Source: Symbiodinium kawagutii (lineage: Eukaryota > Sar > Dinophyceae > Suessiales > Symbiodiniaceae). From it: a DNA stretch of 64,000 nt. The translations under genes were made by a program, and so were the position numbers. The stretch is from positions 683,216 through 747,215 of the forward strand of contig VSDK01012728.1 of NCBI GenBank assembly GCA_009767595.1, in the 5' to 3' direction. The notes beneath the pieces were generated by a model that did no database searches, was not told where the DNA came from, and saw nothing but the letters and a program-made list of their open reading frames with translations. Of the stretch, positions 22,984 to 33,798 are shown one piece after another (positions within the stretch are counted from its first letter, which is position 1; each line of letters starts with the position of its first letter).

Positions 22984-25900
22984 GCTGCTGGGCAGGGCGA
23001 GAGCTCATGGTGCGCACAGAAGGGGTGCGAGAGGAGGCCATGGTGCGCACGGAGGGCGTAGGGCAGCTAGAGGCGGGGGCCGAAGGGCAACGGGCCGCAT
23101 TGCGCGCAGCGCCACTGAGGATTTCGTCACTGACCTTAGCAGTTTCCCGGGCCCAGTGAGCAGGGGCTTCTCCTCCTTTAGGGGGTCTGGCACTAGTGTA
23201 GTGCTTATTGTTTAAAACCAGAACCAAGATAGGCGTGGAGCCATTGATTCGTGGTTTCCCTTCTTTATTCCAACCAGGGGCAATGCTGTACCTTTGGAGG
23301 CCAGCAGGGGTCCTCTTCCAAACCACCAAGCAAATTCCGAGCTTTTCACTAACGGCCTGCAGGAGCGTGCCATTGATCCAACTTTCAGGTTTCAAAGCGG
23401 TGTTGCAGAATTCTTCGAAAGATTGATTTCCGGTGACACAAGCGGCGCATCTCTCCTTGTGTTTCTTGATATGTTGAACAGCGAAATATCTGAGGGTGTT
23501 TCCTTCATGAACACAGTCAGCAGTAGACAATGATTTGCCCTCTTTTTGATACGCCGTCCACAATCCCCAGATCCAAGTTGATCCTGTATGGTCCAACCAT
23601 CTTTGATAGCCGAATCTATTATAAACATCGGTAGGCAGTTCGGGAGTAACTGACTCTTCACCTCGGCTGCGGCTTCTTGGGGGGCTAGCAGCAGCCTGGC
23701 GAGAATCCGCAACAGTGCGGGTTCGCGACCGTCCTCTGGGCCGTTCCTGAGCCTTTTCACCCTGAGTGTGCCACGCTTTCTTGGGGGCCCGAACTGCAGC
23801 CACAGCAACAGGAGCTGGTCCCTTGGTGACAGATTCATTGACAATGATTTTGAACTCACCTTCACATTCGTAAGTCCAAACTCCTTGGGGGGTGGTGGTG
23901 TCAGGCGACTGAGCATAGAGCTTTGGACGTCTGTCACGGGCGTCCGTGGATTTCCTGGCATAACCGATATCACCCATACCTGTGCGAAAAACAATGGTTT
24001 GAGAACGTTCAGCTTGGGCTTGGACCCTAGAATAATACTGGTCGTCATTCTCGCATGGCTGCTTTTTGACCCAGCAAAATTCGGGCTTATCAGTGCTTTT
24101 TTGGGGGACAGAGACAAAAATTCCCTGTTCTCCGCTGTGCTGAGCAAGCTTGGCAGCATCGGCTTGCGCAACTCGGAGCCACCCTGTTAAAAGCCATCCA
24201 GAGTGGGCAGAGGGCTTGCCCCACTGGGACCAATTCCACTTGCCCCCAGTCAACTGATATGCTTTAGGGCCCCATTGGCAGAGTTCAGCAAGGATGTTGG
24301 TCACGGGTTCCTTGTGGGGTTCATCAATGAAGATCTGTCGATAATGAGACGGTACAAAAATCTGGACCGAGGTGCGTTCAACCTTAGTCACACTGGTCAG
24401 CTCGATTTTCACAGCAGGGAGGGGCCAAGGCGGGTGGTGCCCCAGTCCCATGATGGCAACATCTTCAACCTTGGGGCTCGCGTGGAGCCTGGTCAATCTT
24501 GCTCTTGTGAGCGTGGTGTTGAGGTGATGCTTAGCCACCCCGCTCAAAATGATGGTGATTCCTTTCGTGATGGAGAAGGCTGCCATGAGGTCTTTCAGCT
24601 GGGTAAACTGATCTGGGTCCTGAATGCAAACCAAATTACCAAGGAAGGATTCACATCGTTTGATCGAGGAGGTGAATTCCTGGAAAGAGATCAACCGAAC
24701 GGGCTGATTCCACTCGGCTTGATGAACAGCAACAACCTTGGCAAGCTGGGGCCTAGGCTGGGCTTCGGGGTAGGAACTGGTTTTCTGTCGAACACTTCTT
24801 TGTTCCGTGGCCTCGGAGCTTGCGTCAGCCCACCACCACCAACCTGTGGCCGGGTCTTCGAAATAAGGGCGGGACCGGCGTTGATCCGTCCAGACCTTTC
24901 GGACTGGAGACTGAGGCGGGGCCGGTGGGGCAACCTGAGTGCCAGCAGGGTTCTTCCGTTTCGGTTTGGTACCTTTAGGTCGGGGGTTAGGGTTGCTTTC
25001 AGGGTTGATTTTAGAAACCAAACTCAAAAGGTCCTGAATGCTGATACCCTTGTTGATAGCCATTTTGACATGCTGAATGACCGCTTGGGTCAATGACTTG
25101 TCTTTGGAGTTCTTCTTGTTTCGACGAGCCTGGTGGGCCCGTTTGTACCCTCCAAGCAAGGTGTCAGAGCACATCCAAGCTGCTTCCTGGGGAGTAAATT
25201 TATTGCTGGAGCCAGGAATTCGGTCGCGAGGATCATCAACAGGAGTTCTCATATCATGGTTGGTTCTCAACAAATCCTTTTGGATGGGAGCACACAAAAC
25301 CTGATAGGATCTCGACTGGACAGTCCTGTGTTTGGTCAAAAACCGAACAGGGTAACAGCGGCGTCTGTCGCTGAACACTTTCTTCCTAAACTTAGTTCGG
25401 GCTTTCCTTTTGCGCTGGTGACCACAAAAACGAGCCCTTCGAGCAACAATACGGAAAACCGGTTGCTGTTGCATTCTGTCATGTTGAGTTGGGAGAAGCC
25501 ATCCAACAAACCCCAAAAACCAAAGCAGCACAACGCCGAGAAAGGGGTGGAAAGGTTCAACCGTTTCATCGTATTCAGTGTCCTCAAATTCAAAGTCTCG
25601 GATTCCTATGGTACGCATGCAAGTACTAGTACTGGTGTTCCAGTGTGCAGACTCACAGCCGGGAACTACGCTATGATTGCAGCCAAGACACTGGGAACAA
25701 GTAGGCGCAGAGCCGTGGAAAGACCACGGCTGCGGCGCGCAGCAGCAGCAGCGGCAGCTAAGTTCGGCTGCCCATTGCTGCGGCGAGGCGCCGTGCAACT
25801 GAATTAGGGGGCCCAAAGGGCCGGTGACGGTGGCACAGTCCACGTTGACGAGGTCCACAAGTGCACTGGTCGGAGTGGAGTCAGAAGGAGGCAGGGCAGC

Positions 25901-26089
25901 ACAAGCAGAGGCACAAGGCAGGGCAGCAGCGCAGCTCAGCCCAGTCAGACACAGCCTAAAAGCTGTAGTGCACAGCCCCGAAGCTGTAGTGGTAGCTCTT
26001 CTGTCTCTTTTCCCTTGGGTTTTCTTCATGTCACTTTTCTTTTCTCCTTGCGATGATTCGCAAGCTCTTTTAATTATTGATTTCTTCAT
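22874..26089 (-). CDS. LINE N-terminal protein with OTU-like region
   Basis: 1071 codons starting at an ATG (MKKSIIKRACESSQG). Features in order: an Ala/Cys-rich region with several Cys pairs (about 40-150); a hydrophobic, membrane-like segment LGVVLLWFLGFVGWLLP (about 185-200); a basic region; Pro-rich linkers; and an OTU-like region at 23.19-23.62 kb. The latter has SWINGTLLQAVSEKLGICLV and VLVLNNKHYTSA, fitting the C-terminal half of OTU cysteine proteases, including the catalytic His-Tyr. In the place of the DGNC box the sequence is TGSTWIW, so the catalytic Cys seems absent. The C-terminus is Ala/Ser/Arg-rich with SVRTM repeats and leaves its frame at about 22.9-23.0 kb. Confidence 0.75.
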   Translation of the reverse strand: MKKSIIKRACESSQGEKKSDMKKTQGKRDRRATTTASGLCTTAFRLCLTGLSCAAALPCASACAALPPSDSTPTSALVDLVNVDCATVTGPLGPLIQLHGASPQQWAAELSCRCCCCAPQPWSFHGSAPTCSQCLGCNHSVVPGCESAHWNTSTSTCMRTIGIRDFEFEDTEYDETVEPFHPFLGVVLLWFLGFVGWLLPTQHDRMQQQPVFRIVARRARFCGHQRKRKARTKFRKKVFSDRRRCYPVRFLTKHRTVQSRSYQVLCAPIQKDLLRTNHDMRTPVDDPRDRIPGSSNKFTPQEAAWMCSDTLLGGYKRAHQARRNKKNSKDKSLTQAVIQHVKMAINKGISIQDLLSLVSKINPESNPNPRPKGTKPKRKNPAGTQVAPPAPPQSPVRKVWTDQRRSRPYFEDPATGWWWWADASSEATEQRSVRQKTSSYPEAQPRPQLAKVVAVHQAEWNQPVRLISFQEFTSSIKRCESFLGNLVCIQDPDQFTQLKDLMAAFSITKGITIILSGVAKHHLNTTLTRARLTRLHASPKVEDVAIMGLGHHPPWPLPAVKIELTSVTKVERTSVQIFVPSHYRQIFIDEPHKEPVTNILAELCQWGPKAYQLTGGKWNWSQWGKPSAHSGWLLTGWLRVAQADAAKLAQHSGEQGIFVSVPQKSTDKPEFCWVKKQPCENDDQYYSRVQAQAERSQTIVFRTGMGDIGYARKSTDARDRRPKLYAQSPDTTTPQGVWTYECEGEFKIIVNESVTKGPAPVAVAAVRAPKKAWHTQGEKAQERPRGRSRTRTVADSRQAAASPPRSRSRGEESVTPELPTDVYNRFGYQRWLDHTGSTWIWGLWTAYQKEGKSLSTADCVHEGNTLRYFAVQHIKKHKERCAACVTGNQSFEEFCNTALKPESWINGTLLQAVSEKLGICLVVWKRTPAGLQRYSIAPGWNKEGKPRINGSTPILVLVLNNKHYTSARPPKGGEAPAHWARETAKVSDEILSGAARNAARCPSAPASSCPTPSVRTMASSRTPSVRTMSSRPAQQRVRSASVRAPPARSDACARTLRDASSRASSAPARSG

Positions 26090-27285
26090 CTCTTTTTTTG
26101 CCCATGGCTTTTGTCATTCTTTTGATTTGTTTTTTTTCTTTTGTTCCACAAAATTTTCTGACACACACTTCGTACCCAAGCTTTTTTACCAAAGCCCAGG
26201 CCCGCTTGCACGGCCAGGACGTGAGTGTCCACAAGCAATTCCCAAAATGTTACAGTTGCCGTTCTTGGTCGACCTTTGCTGGGGATGATCGACGCCGCCC
26301 CAGGTTTCATTCATGTTGGGCAACATGTCTTCCAGAAGCAGCAGCAGTGAAGCAGGTCCTGACTCTTAAGGGATCAGGCTGAGTGGCAGTTGATGGCAGA
26401 AGTGGATGGAACTGGACGTCAGGTATATCATATCTGCTATCAGTTCGGTATGCACTGATTCTAGAGTCTAGAGTCATATGACATCAAATGAAATTGTACC
26501 CAAAGTATCTTGACTGAACAGCAAAAAGTTTGGCCCTGCATCCCACTTAGATGGGGTTCAGCTCAAGCAAGAGCTTGTGGGGAAGCAAGGCTCTTGACAA
26601 ATATCACATGATCACAAACATGCTGCTATGTTCATCTACGAGTATCAAAATCTGGCGGTGAGAATCGTCTATAGACCTATCCTGACCTTTCTGTATTCGG
26701 ACTCCGGGGAAACACCTTAAAGCAGCAATTTCTCTCGACGCCGCACCGCCATCTGAAAGGTCATCTGGTCAGAAACAACGGTGCTTCAAGCCGTACAAAG
26801 TACGTGATCTACAACCTATATAGATTAACCAAGCAATTGGTTCTTGTGAATGTCCATTCATTATCCACATACCGACCACCCGAATCGTTTCATCAGTCCT
26901 TCATAAACAGCACCACTTGTCAGTTCCATAATCAGTTTCAAACGACCACGGCAACAATCAAAAAGAGCACCTCTTTTGTAATCGCTTGCAGTATCGCTTC
27001 AGTGCCCAGTCTACCAGCTATCATTGGATACACCATGTCTATAAACCATCTCATTGGTGAAACCATCTATGAGTTAAACCAATAGCTTTACTTCACTCAA
27101 CATCTCAATGACATCTATAGCCATTAATTAACTATAACTATAAGTATCACTAGCCACAATCAATAGCCATCATAACGGCCACCATGGGTTCAACGCCCAG
27201 TCGACCCCATCCTTGGTGACCACGGTGTGACCACGGCGTGACCACGGTGTGACCAGCCCAACGCCTCAGGTCCCCACCGCTGCGC
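26090..27285. other. 5' flank of the LINE and spacer
   Basis: 26090-26400 may still belong to the LINE 5' UTR (pyrimidine-rich on the plus strand, and the plus-strand frames are antisense shadows). The remainder is spacer. Three GACCACGGTGTGACCACGG-type units lie at 27214-27256. Confidence 0.4.
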
Positions 27286-27343
27286 CTCGGTGAATTGCCG
27301 TCCAAGCTCGAACTGCAGGAACTGCTTCGATAGCAGCGATGGC
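27286..27343 (-). CDS. candidate host exon
   Basis: 58 nt on the minus strand: acceptor CCCGTCCAG, a frame reading AIAAIEAVPAVRAWTAIHR, and CGAG followed by a GC donor (GCGCAG). An alternative donor GTGGGG lies 8 nt further on. The plus strand is also open with a cysteine-rich reading, but its splice signals are weaker. Confidence 0.4.
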
Positions 27344-27720
27344 CTGGACGGGGGGGTGGAGCAAGCACCGTGCTTCGCAGTGCGTTTTCCAAAGGCTTAG
27401 TGATGCTTGTGAAGGGTCAGGATTATATGTGTATATCTAAATATATATATATATACATATATATATATGTATTCATGATTCATGCTGATTTATGGTTCAT
27501 GATTTATGTATGCATGTTTCATGATGATTTGTGATGCTTCATGATGGTCAATTGTGATTGTTGATGCTTGACGATTGTTCCTAGGGTGGCTCCTAGGGAT
27601 CCATCATAGCGGGCGAATCCAAACAACCAACAACCCAGGTCACCAAACACGGGCGCCCTGCACACATCCCAACGGCGCAGCTTGGCCGCTTGACCCACGT
27701 CGCTATCTTGGGATGAATAT

Positions 27721-27834
27721 GGCTATGGGTCAAGCAATTGACCAACCAACTAATGGGGCTTAATAACCAACAATAATAGGGAAAACAATGGTTGATGATG
27801 GGGAACCAGGGGTACGGGGTTTTGACCCACAGCC
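27721..27834. mobile_element. small inverted-repeat element, family C
   Basis: 114 bp, with ends GGCTATGGGTCAAG and TTTTGACCCACAGCC forming an imperfect inverted repeat, flanked on both sides by ATAT (likely 4-bp target duplication). Related copies lie at 60664-60777 and 63115-63195, with isolated ends at about 48690 and 62888. Non-coding. Confidence 0.65.
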
Positions 27835-27887
27835 ATATAGCGGTGAACAGAGTCACGACAAAGCGATTTTGTTTGATCAAAAGAATC

Positions 27888-27985
27888 CGATTGGTGGTTT
27901 CAACCCCTGTGAAAAATATTAGTCAACCAACCAATTGGTAATGATCACCAGGGAAAAATAAAACATGTTTGAAACCACCAACCAG
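27888..27985. mobile_element. small inverted-repeat element, family B
   Basis: 98 bp, from GATTGGTGGTTTCAACCCC to TTTGAAACCACCAACCAG. The core shares GAAAAATATTAGTCAACC with the copy at 2516. It lies only about 55 bp from a family C element. Confidence 0.7.
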
Positions 27986-28282
27986 TAATAGCATATAGCA
28001 AAAACAATAGTCGCACAATGTTGATCAGCATAGCGTAAATAGCATCACAAAAGTCACAAAATAGCAGAAGCATAATGGAGATGCGAATAGGTTGCAGCTG
28101 TTTCCATGCTCATTCTTGTGGATTTGTGTTTTGCTGTTGATCAGTCAAGGGCATTGGTGCCTGGTGATGCAACGATCCCTTTGCAAGGAGGGCAGGGATA
28201 GCACAATCACCAGTCGCAGCGAGTTGAATGGCATAGCGGCATCCCATAGATAGTGTACCAGTAGTGTTGTCATGCATCATTT

Positions 28283-28384
28283 GGTGGTTTCTCAAAACAG
28301 GGAGCCCCAAAAATGGCTGGTTTCTTACTATAAATAGTTGATTCAATGGATGATTTGGGGGTACCCCTATTTTGAGAAACACCC
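28283..28384. mobile_element. small inverted-repeat element, family A
   Basis: 102 bp, bounded by GGTGGTTTCTCAAAACAGGG and CCCTATTTTGAGAAACACCC and flanked by ATTT on both sides (likely 4-bp target duplication). It abuts a minus-strand coding-like stretch (28.39-28.48 kb, reading EAEMSAGYHGTKLIATVGDQ). Confidence 0.85.
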
Positions 28385-28614
28385 ATTTGCCAATTCGTAA
28401 ATTCTGGTCTCCAACAGTTGCTATCAGCTTCGTGCCATGGTAGCCAGCCGACATCTCCGCCTCATGCTTACACCCAGTCGGCAAGTAGCCTCATATGGGT
28501 CACTACCCCGCACACCACCTGCTCATATCCAGTAAATGACCAGACTAGTGGAGCTGTTGGGATGATTTTCTACCCATTTGTTGATTGGTTGATATTGGCC
28601 CAAAATCATGTAAC

Positions 28615-28769
28615 CCATAGAATCCAACACAACTGGCCAAGGTCTCCAGGGTGTACCGGGCTTGATGAAAGCAGCCATCACAGCGCCTGTTTTCACCGGC
28701 TTGCTGGCCGTCCTTAAAGGCGTCTGCTTGCTGCATCGAGGGGACCAGCATTTGGACGGTCAAAAACAC
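28615..28769 (-). CDS. candidate host exon with CxxC
   Basis: 155 nt on the minus strand. Acceptor GCCCAGAG, frame starting VFLTVQMLVPSMQQADAF and containing RRCDGCFHQARYTLETL, then a GTTACA donor in phase 2. It starts in phase 0, matching the phase-0 end of the exon at 29397-29509. Unusually, the plus strand is also open (GLMKAAITAPVFTGLL), but the minus reading has both splice signals. No domain assigned. Confidence 0.5.
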
Positions 28770-28879
28770 CTCTGGGCAAAGCGTACAAATATTCAAAAAG
28801 ATATGTATATTCTGAGTATGTTCTGAACGATTAAGCATACGAGAAAACGTTTATACAATAATTAGATGTATTTCCACAT

Positions 28880-28975
28880 GTGCGCACTTGCGATTCTCTC
28901 TCTCTCTCGATATATATAATAAATAGATATGCATTTACAGGTATAAGTATATACATATATCAGTATATATGTGTG
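28880..28975. repeat. (CT)n and (TA)n microsatellites
   Basis: CTCTCTCTCTC, then TATATATA-type runs with ATACATATAT words. No gene. Confidence 0.8.
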
Positions 28976-29396
28976 ATAATATGACTATAAAGTACTTAAA
29001 CAAATTTAATACATACCCTACTCTCCATGTATTTATTCGTTCACATATGGTGAAACCCCAAGTTATTGGTGGTCAGCATTCTCAAACATTACGGTTGGAG
29101 GAACCACAAAGCCTGAAGCTTCAAAACAATGAAAATAGAAACGGATGGATGAATGGTCAATGAATGCCAATGACTGGTGATTCATGGCTAATTGATGATT
29201 AGTTGATGGTTAGTTGGTTCATTCATGGTATGGATGTTCATTATGTTTTGTAACATCGGAGAAGTAAACATCTATGCGTAGAGACGTGCTTTTGTATATG
29301 GTTTTGAAGCGCCTTATACACACAAGTGGCGGCTCCAACACCTTGATGGTCAATGCAATCCTGATGCTTGGAGGTAGCCATGACGTCCCCACCCAC

Positions 29397-29509
29397 CTCA
29401 CTAGTCGGCTCGCCCCGGCAGCTTGGCATCCCCGACAAGTTATGAAGCGAGGCTTCATGTGAACCAAGGACCTCATCTATGCTCACTTGTCCCCCAGTGG
29501 CTGGTACAG
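29397..29509 (-). CDS. candidate host exon
   Basis: 113 nt on the minus strand, preceded by AACTGCAG and followed by GTGGGT. The 37-codon frame begins VPATGGQVSIDEVLGSHEAS and ends RGEPTSE in phase 0. It chains in phase with the next minus-strand candidate at 28615-28769. Composition differs clearly from the surrounding ATGGTTGATG spacer. Function unknown. Confidence 0.5.
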
Positions 29510-30335
29510 CTGCAGTTGTGCCGTTCGAATAATTTGGAGATGTGAAGGCAATGGCTGTTAGCAATGATCATAAATAGTGCTTGAGACCTGTTCATGATCG
29601 TTGACAAAGGGGGTTCATATAATGTGTTGATCTGATTTTTTGCAATCCGAACATCCAAACAATATAGCAATAAACACAGCCAAACGGACAGTTTCACATA
29701 ACAAACGTTCTGAATTTCAGCCAATAGCATGCGGAGGATAAACAAAGAAGCAGGAAGACTATGCCGCATATCAAGTCAACAGAATACAAGAGTCACACAT
29801 GTTCTGAATATGATTGAGGTGGAACCAGAGGGACGTACTCATCAACAGTGTCTGCGTGGTTGCACACCTAAACCCTCAAAACTGAATGCATCGTCAAGGT
29901 GGATTCTACCTATCATCTGCTGTTCTTAATCACATGCACACAGTAAATCCAACTGACAGCCAATTGCTTCCCCACAATGAACCGTCAACCTTTTTGGTGA
30001 GCTTGGGTGCATTTGGATGGTTGGAGTCACAAAACTTTTGAGGAAATCCGGTAGGCGAAGCTGCTAATGCTCCTGATTTTCCAGCTATCTGCAGGTGAAT
30101 CTACAAACGGTCTGTATGATGAAATCCCTTGCTGCTAAGCAAATGATCTGTCGCTGGTTTTGATTACCAAGTTTGACAAAACCGTGTAGTTAAGCCACTA
30201 ATTCTGAGTGCTTGCTTTGCCACAATGCTGAAGATAGTCCCAACACTTACACCATGATAACAACATATGACAACTCATGATGCTATCCAACCGCTATCTT
30301 TCGGTAATGCCATGGATACCCGCTGGTAGCTTAAC

Positions 30336-30380
30336 CTGGGAACGTCTCAGCCATTGCTTGCCAGTGGGGATGTGTTCCAG
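30336..30380 (-). CDS. candidate micro-exon
   Basis: 45 nt between CTGCCAAG and a GTTAAG donor, reading LEHIPTGKQWLRRSQ with both ends in phase 0. Short enough that chance cannot be excluded. Confidence 0.35.
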
Positions 30381-30439
30381 CTTGGCAGGGCATTCCAAAT
30401 GATTCACTACCACGTGATTGGTTCTGTGAATGTCAATTT

Positions 30440-30523
30440 GGTGGGGAACCCCCAAAATGGTTAGTTCACTACTATAGATGGTCTAGATTGGATGATTTGG
30501 GGGGTCCCTTGTTTTGAGAAACC
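30440..30523. mobile_element. small inverted-repeat element, family A (damaged)
   Basis: The left terminal repeat has lost TTTCTCAAAATA, leaving GGTGGGGAACCCCC. The core GGATGATTTGGGGGGTCCC and the right end TTTTGAGAAACC are kept. It is therefore an internally deleted copy. Confidence 0.65.
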
Positions 30524-31115
30524 AACACTTCCGGCTTTGGCTCCGTATTGACCCACAGCATTTTTTGTCATGATCCACTATAGGTAAGTAAGCATCCTCG
30601 AACAGTAGCTTAAGAGCATAAAACATCAATGTCATCAACATCGACCAACCGTAATTAGCCATCATCAGTCACGATCACTTACCATCAAAACCATAATCAT
30701 TGACCCTAATTGACCAGCGGTAATCATAATGAATACACATGGTATCTAACCATTAACCTGTAAAACCATGTAAAACCCATCTTTGGTCATCATTGAAATT
30801 GAACTCTGGCCATCATCATCAACCGTCAGTTTCATCATCATAACTGGGCATGATTACTCATTGATCATTGTGCAACCATCACCACCCACCAGGGACCGTC
30901 TACGACCATCACTACGCTTCATTGACTATCATGTTTTGCAATCATGACAATCATGGTCGACAGATGTTCACGGTTTTCAATGGATATCATCACTCACCAC
31001 CGTTTGTCCAAAATTGGTGTCCCCATAGCTGGTTGGGTACCCTATTCATGATGATCATTTCGGGGTGGTGGGCGGTTCCATTGACATCCAACTGTGTCGG
31101 CAATTCACTCACCAG

Positions 31116-31217
31116 CTGGTTGGTGGTCACAACCGCTACGAAAAAAATATGAGACAGTGAACCAACCGTTTGTTACTATTGGGGAAAATGAAAAATGTCA
31201 ATCAAAACACCAACCAG
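31116..31217. mobile_element. small inverted-repeat element, family B
   Basis: 102 bp from CTGGTTGGTGGTCACAACC to CAAAACACCAACCAG, with the family core GAAAAAAATATGAGACAG...AACCAACCG. Diverged relative to the copy at 27888. Confidence 0.6.
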
Positions 31218-31745
31218 TAGTTGTTACCCATGATTGTTGCTTATTGTCCTCTATTGTTAGCCATGATCAAGGGCTATAAATCCCAATCAGAAACCCACCG
31301 TTAAAAGCACCAACCAGCCACTTGCTCCCCAGCTCCCCCAGTGCCCCTGCCGCCCAACTGCTGTTTGAACAGTCGTCGCTGGGCCCTTCTCGCCCCGTCC
31401 TGCGATCAGCAGATTGCGTCTGTGAAATGGACGTGGAAGCTAAACATCCACAGGTTTAATAGGAAAGCCGGCCATAAATGAGGAGTTTCACCCAGTTTTA
31501 ATAGGACAACCACCTATAAATGAGGAGCTTCAATCAACTTTCAGGTGAATTGGCAAGAGAGTAACCATTTGGTTCATATGGGCAATGGCTGACATGGTTG
31601 GCCAATATGACGTCGTTCATGGTATGACTAACATGGGTTAATCATATGATTTGTGATGGCTGATGATGGCTGATGACGGTCGATGATGTTTTGTGATGCA
31701 AAATCATTGCTAATGATGGCCGACGAATGATGACATCAATGATAT
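31218..31745. other. spacer with a GC-rich coding-like island
   Basis: 31320-31440 is GC-rich and open on both strands. The minus-strand reading includes TGREGPSDDCSNSSWAAGAL, and the plus-strand reading ends at CCACAG|GTTTAA. No choice can be made from sequence alone. Confidence 0.3.
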
Positions 31746-31836
31746 GGTGGTTTCTCAAAATAGCGGTACCCCAAAAACATCCACTTGTAGTAATTAAACA
31801 ACCTTTTGTGGCGTACCCCCATTTCTGGAAATTCCC
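31746..31836. mobile_element. small inverted-repeat element, family A
   Basis: 91 bp, left end GGTGGTTTCTCAAAATAGCG, right end diverged (CCCCATTTCTGGAAATTCCC). ATAT flanks both ends, the best target duplication in the family. Confidence 0.75.
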
Positions 31837-32514
31837 ATATCAATGATGTTCATAAGGAATCCATATCTAAAACTGCCACTACCCTACAGATCTCCCATGG
31901 ATTGCTCGTGGTTCGTCATGGTCAATAGGTGTTAGTTCCAACCAAGCACCTGGATAGTGGTACATGAGGAGTGAGACATGCCCATTTTGCTGATCATAAG
32001 TATCAAACATTGTAAGCAACAAATATTTGGATGATGGCAAATGGCGGTTGTGAGCAACCAGCAAAAGAGACACCAAACAAATACAGGTAATCAAAGGGAT
32101 GTCACTGGGATGTCCACTGGAACGCTCATATCAGTGCAAACTGTCTGCTTTATTGAATATGATCAGTCCACCTTGTCTACTACCTATCAAGTTGATAAGT
32201 TCTTCATTCCTAAATGCATCAAGTGGACTGCAGAGATAAAACTTCTACACAATAGAACCGGACAGTTCCCTTCTAAAATACATGCAAACAAAAGGTTCCC
32301 TGGTAGTGTATGACCCATGGTAAACAAATCACCTTATAAGGTACCCTCTGGTAAACTGACATAGCAATGGAAAATCCACCAATTATCAATGGTTTCCAAG
32401 GGTCTCTATCAAACATGGTGATTTTCCACAAGTTACCATGGTGGATAACCTTCACCGTAGCTTACAACCACAAGTGACCATGGTGAATCGAACCAGCTAC
32501 TGCCGGCAGCGCGC

Positions 32515-32581
32515 CTGCCGAAGAGTATCGCATCCGCGAAGTCTTGCTCATGGCGGCCTCAGCGCGGGAGCCGGGCAGCCC
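32515..32581 (-). CDS. candidate host exon (strand uncertain)
   Basis: 67 nt in a sharply GC-rich island. Minus reading: CGGCGCAG acceptor, GLPGSRAEAAMSKTSRMRY, then GGCAG|GC donor. Plus reading: GCCGGCAG acceptor, APAEEYRIREVLLMAASARE, then GCC|GTGAAC donor. The minus reading fits the AG|GC pattern of other islands, but the plus peptide looks equally protein-like. One of them is very likely an exon. Confidence 0.4.
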
Positions 32582-33451
32582 CTGCGCCGCCGTGAACCTT
32601 GGGAAAGCATTCATGGGAAATAAGTGGCCTCTGGTGAGCCATATTATCATTGGCTCAATGGAAAAAATCCCATGGAAAACCTTGGGAAACCATATTTTCC
32701 AATGGAAAATTATCATTGTGGATGGGAAACGTTGGGAAATCAGCGATCAATGGTGGATTTTTCGTTGTCAGGTTGTGGTAGATTACTAGAGGGTAACAAC
32801 AGTACCATGATTAGACATCAAGCATCATCGACCAGTGCTAGCTTTGGAGATCATGCATTACTTGTAATCATTCAACCATTTATCATTCATTAGACATTGT
32901 TGATCATTAACCATTGATAAACTCATTATGTATCAATAAGTATTTATCATCAAGATCCACGAAGATTAATATCCCTTCACACAATAGTCATGAATTGGAA
33001 GCATCAATATCATTATGCGTCAATCAACAAGTATTTGTGACAATCAATGGAAATTCATCAATTCCCAGCCGATCAAGTCTGGTAATTTCCATTGGTTGTG
33101 TTCATCGATTGCACATCAGGTCCACTAAAATCCTTACAACATAATTTTCCAGGAACTCCCCTATTCATGTCCACTGTTCGAAATGTTCACGGTCCAGCAT
33201 CGAATCATGTCCATTATTGATATCCATTAATTCGAATAGTGCCTGTAGTATTCTACATTAATCAACCACGATTTACCCCCTGGAATCTGGAAACTACAAA
33301 ACATCACTGTGTCTTAAAGGTTAAACCGTGGAAAAATCCTGGTAAAACCATGATAAATCGTGGTAAAACCATGGTAACATAATGGTAAATCGTGGCAAAT
33401 CCTGCTCAATTTCATGTCTTTGGCACTTCCATATCTTTTTTTTCCCACAAC

Positions 33452-33545
33452 CACTTCCTGAGCGGCTCCCTTGACTGCCTGAGCCTCCGGGGTGGGCGAC
33501 AGCTTTCCACCCGGCGATCCTCGAGCGTTTGCCAAAGGCTGCTAG
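33452..33545 (-). CDS. candidate host exon (strand uncertain)
   Basis: 94 nt: acceptor CACCTGACAG, frame LAAFGKRSRIAGWKAVAHPG, donor GTTGTG. A plus-strand alternative (GSLDCLSLRGGRQLSTRRSS, donor GTGAAC) also exists. It does not chain in phase with the island at 33799-33884. Confidence 0.3.
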
Positions 33546-33798
33546 CTGTCAGGTGAACAGCAACAGCAGCAATAACAAAGATGTGGTAGACCCATATGAT
33601 TTTAAGGTTAGTATCCATATTCATGATCCATGACCTATTCTATATGACTTGCTCAACCAATACATCCAATACTAACTACTAACCACTACTAACCGCTGCC
33701 ATTCCTAACCACTACGAAACAACACTTAGCCCCACTAACCACTCCTAACCACTACCCACCACTACCCACCACTACCCCCCACTACTCTCTGTCCCCGC

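Larger units (their letters stand above)
12904..26089 (-). mobile_element. APE-type non-LTR retrotransposon, interrupted
   Basis: A LINE-like element read from 26.09 kb down to 12.9 kb. Order: N-terminal region, OTU-like region, C2H2 finger, 2A-like motif, AP endonuclease, reverse transcriptase, CxxC..H..C finger. Without the foldback insert it spans about 7.8 kb. Several frameshifts separate the domains (22.87-22.98 kb, about 15.6 kb, about 15.2 kb, about 14.08 kb), so this copy is not functional as assembled. Ends are given at the coding limits because no target duplication, poly-A tail or 5' UTR boundary could be placed. Confidence 0.85.

Noticed and set aside
24985-25020. A second 2A-like motif (NPESNPNPRP) in the LINE N-terminal frame
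   Set aside because: It lacks the NPGP core needed for ribosome skipping.
24203-25096. 297-codon plus-strand reading frame
   Set aside because: It lies antisense to the LINE N-terminal frame, lacks any recognisable domain, and is explained by the GC-rich codon composition of the opposite strand.
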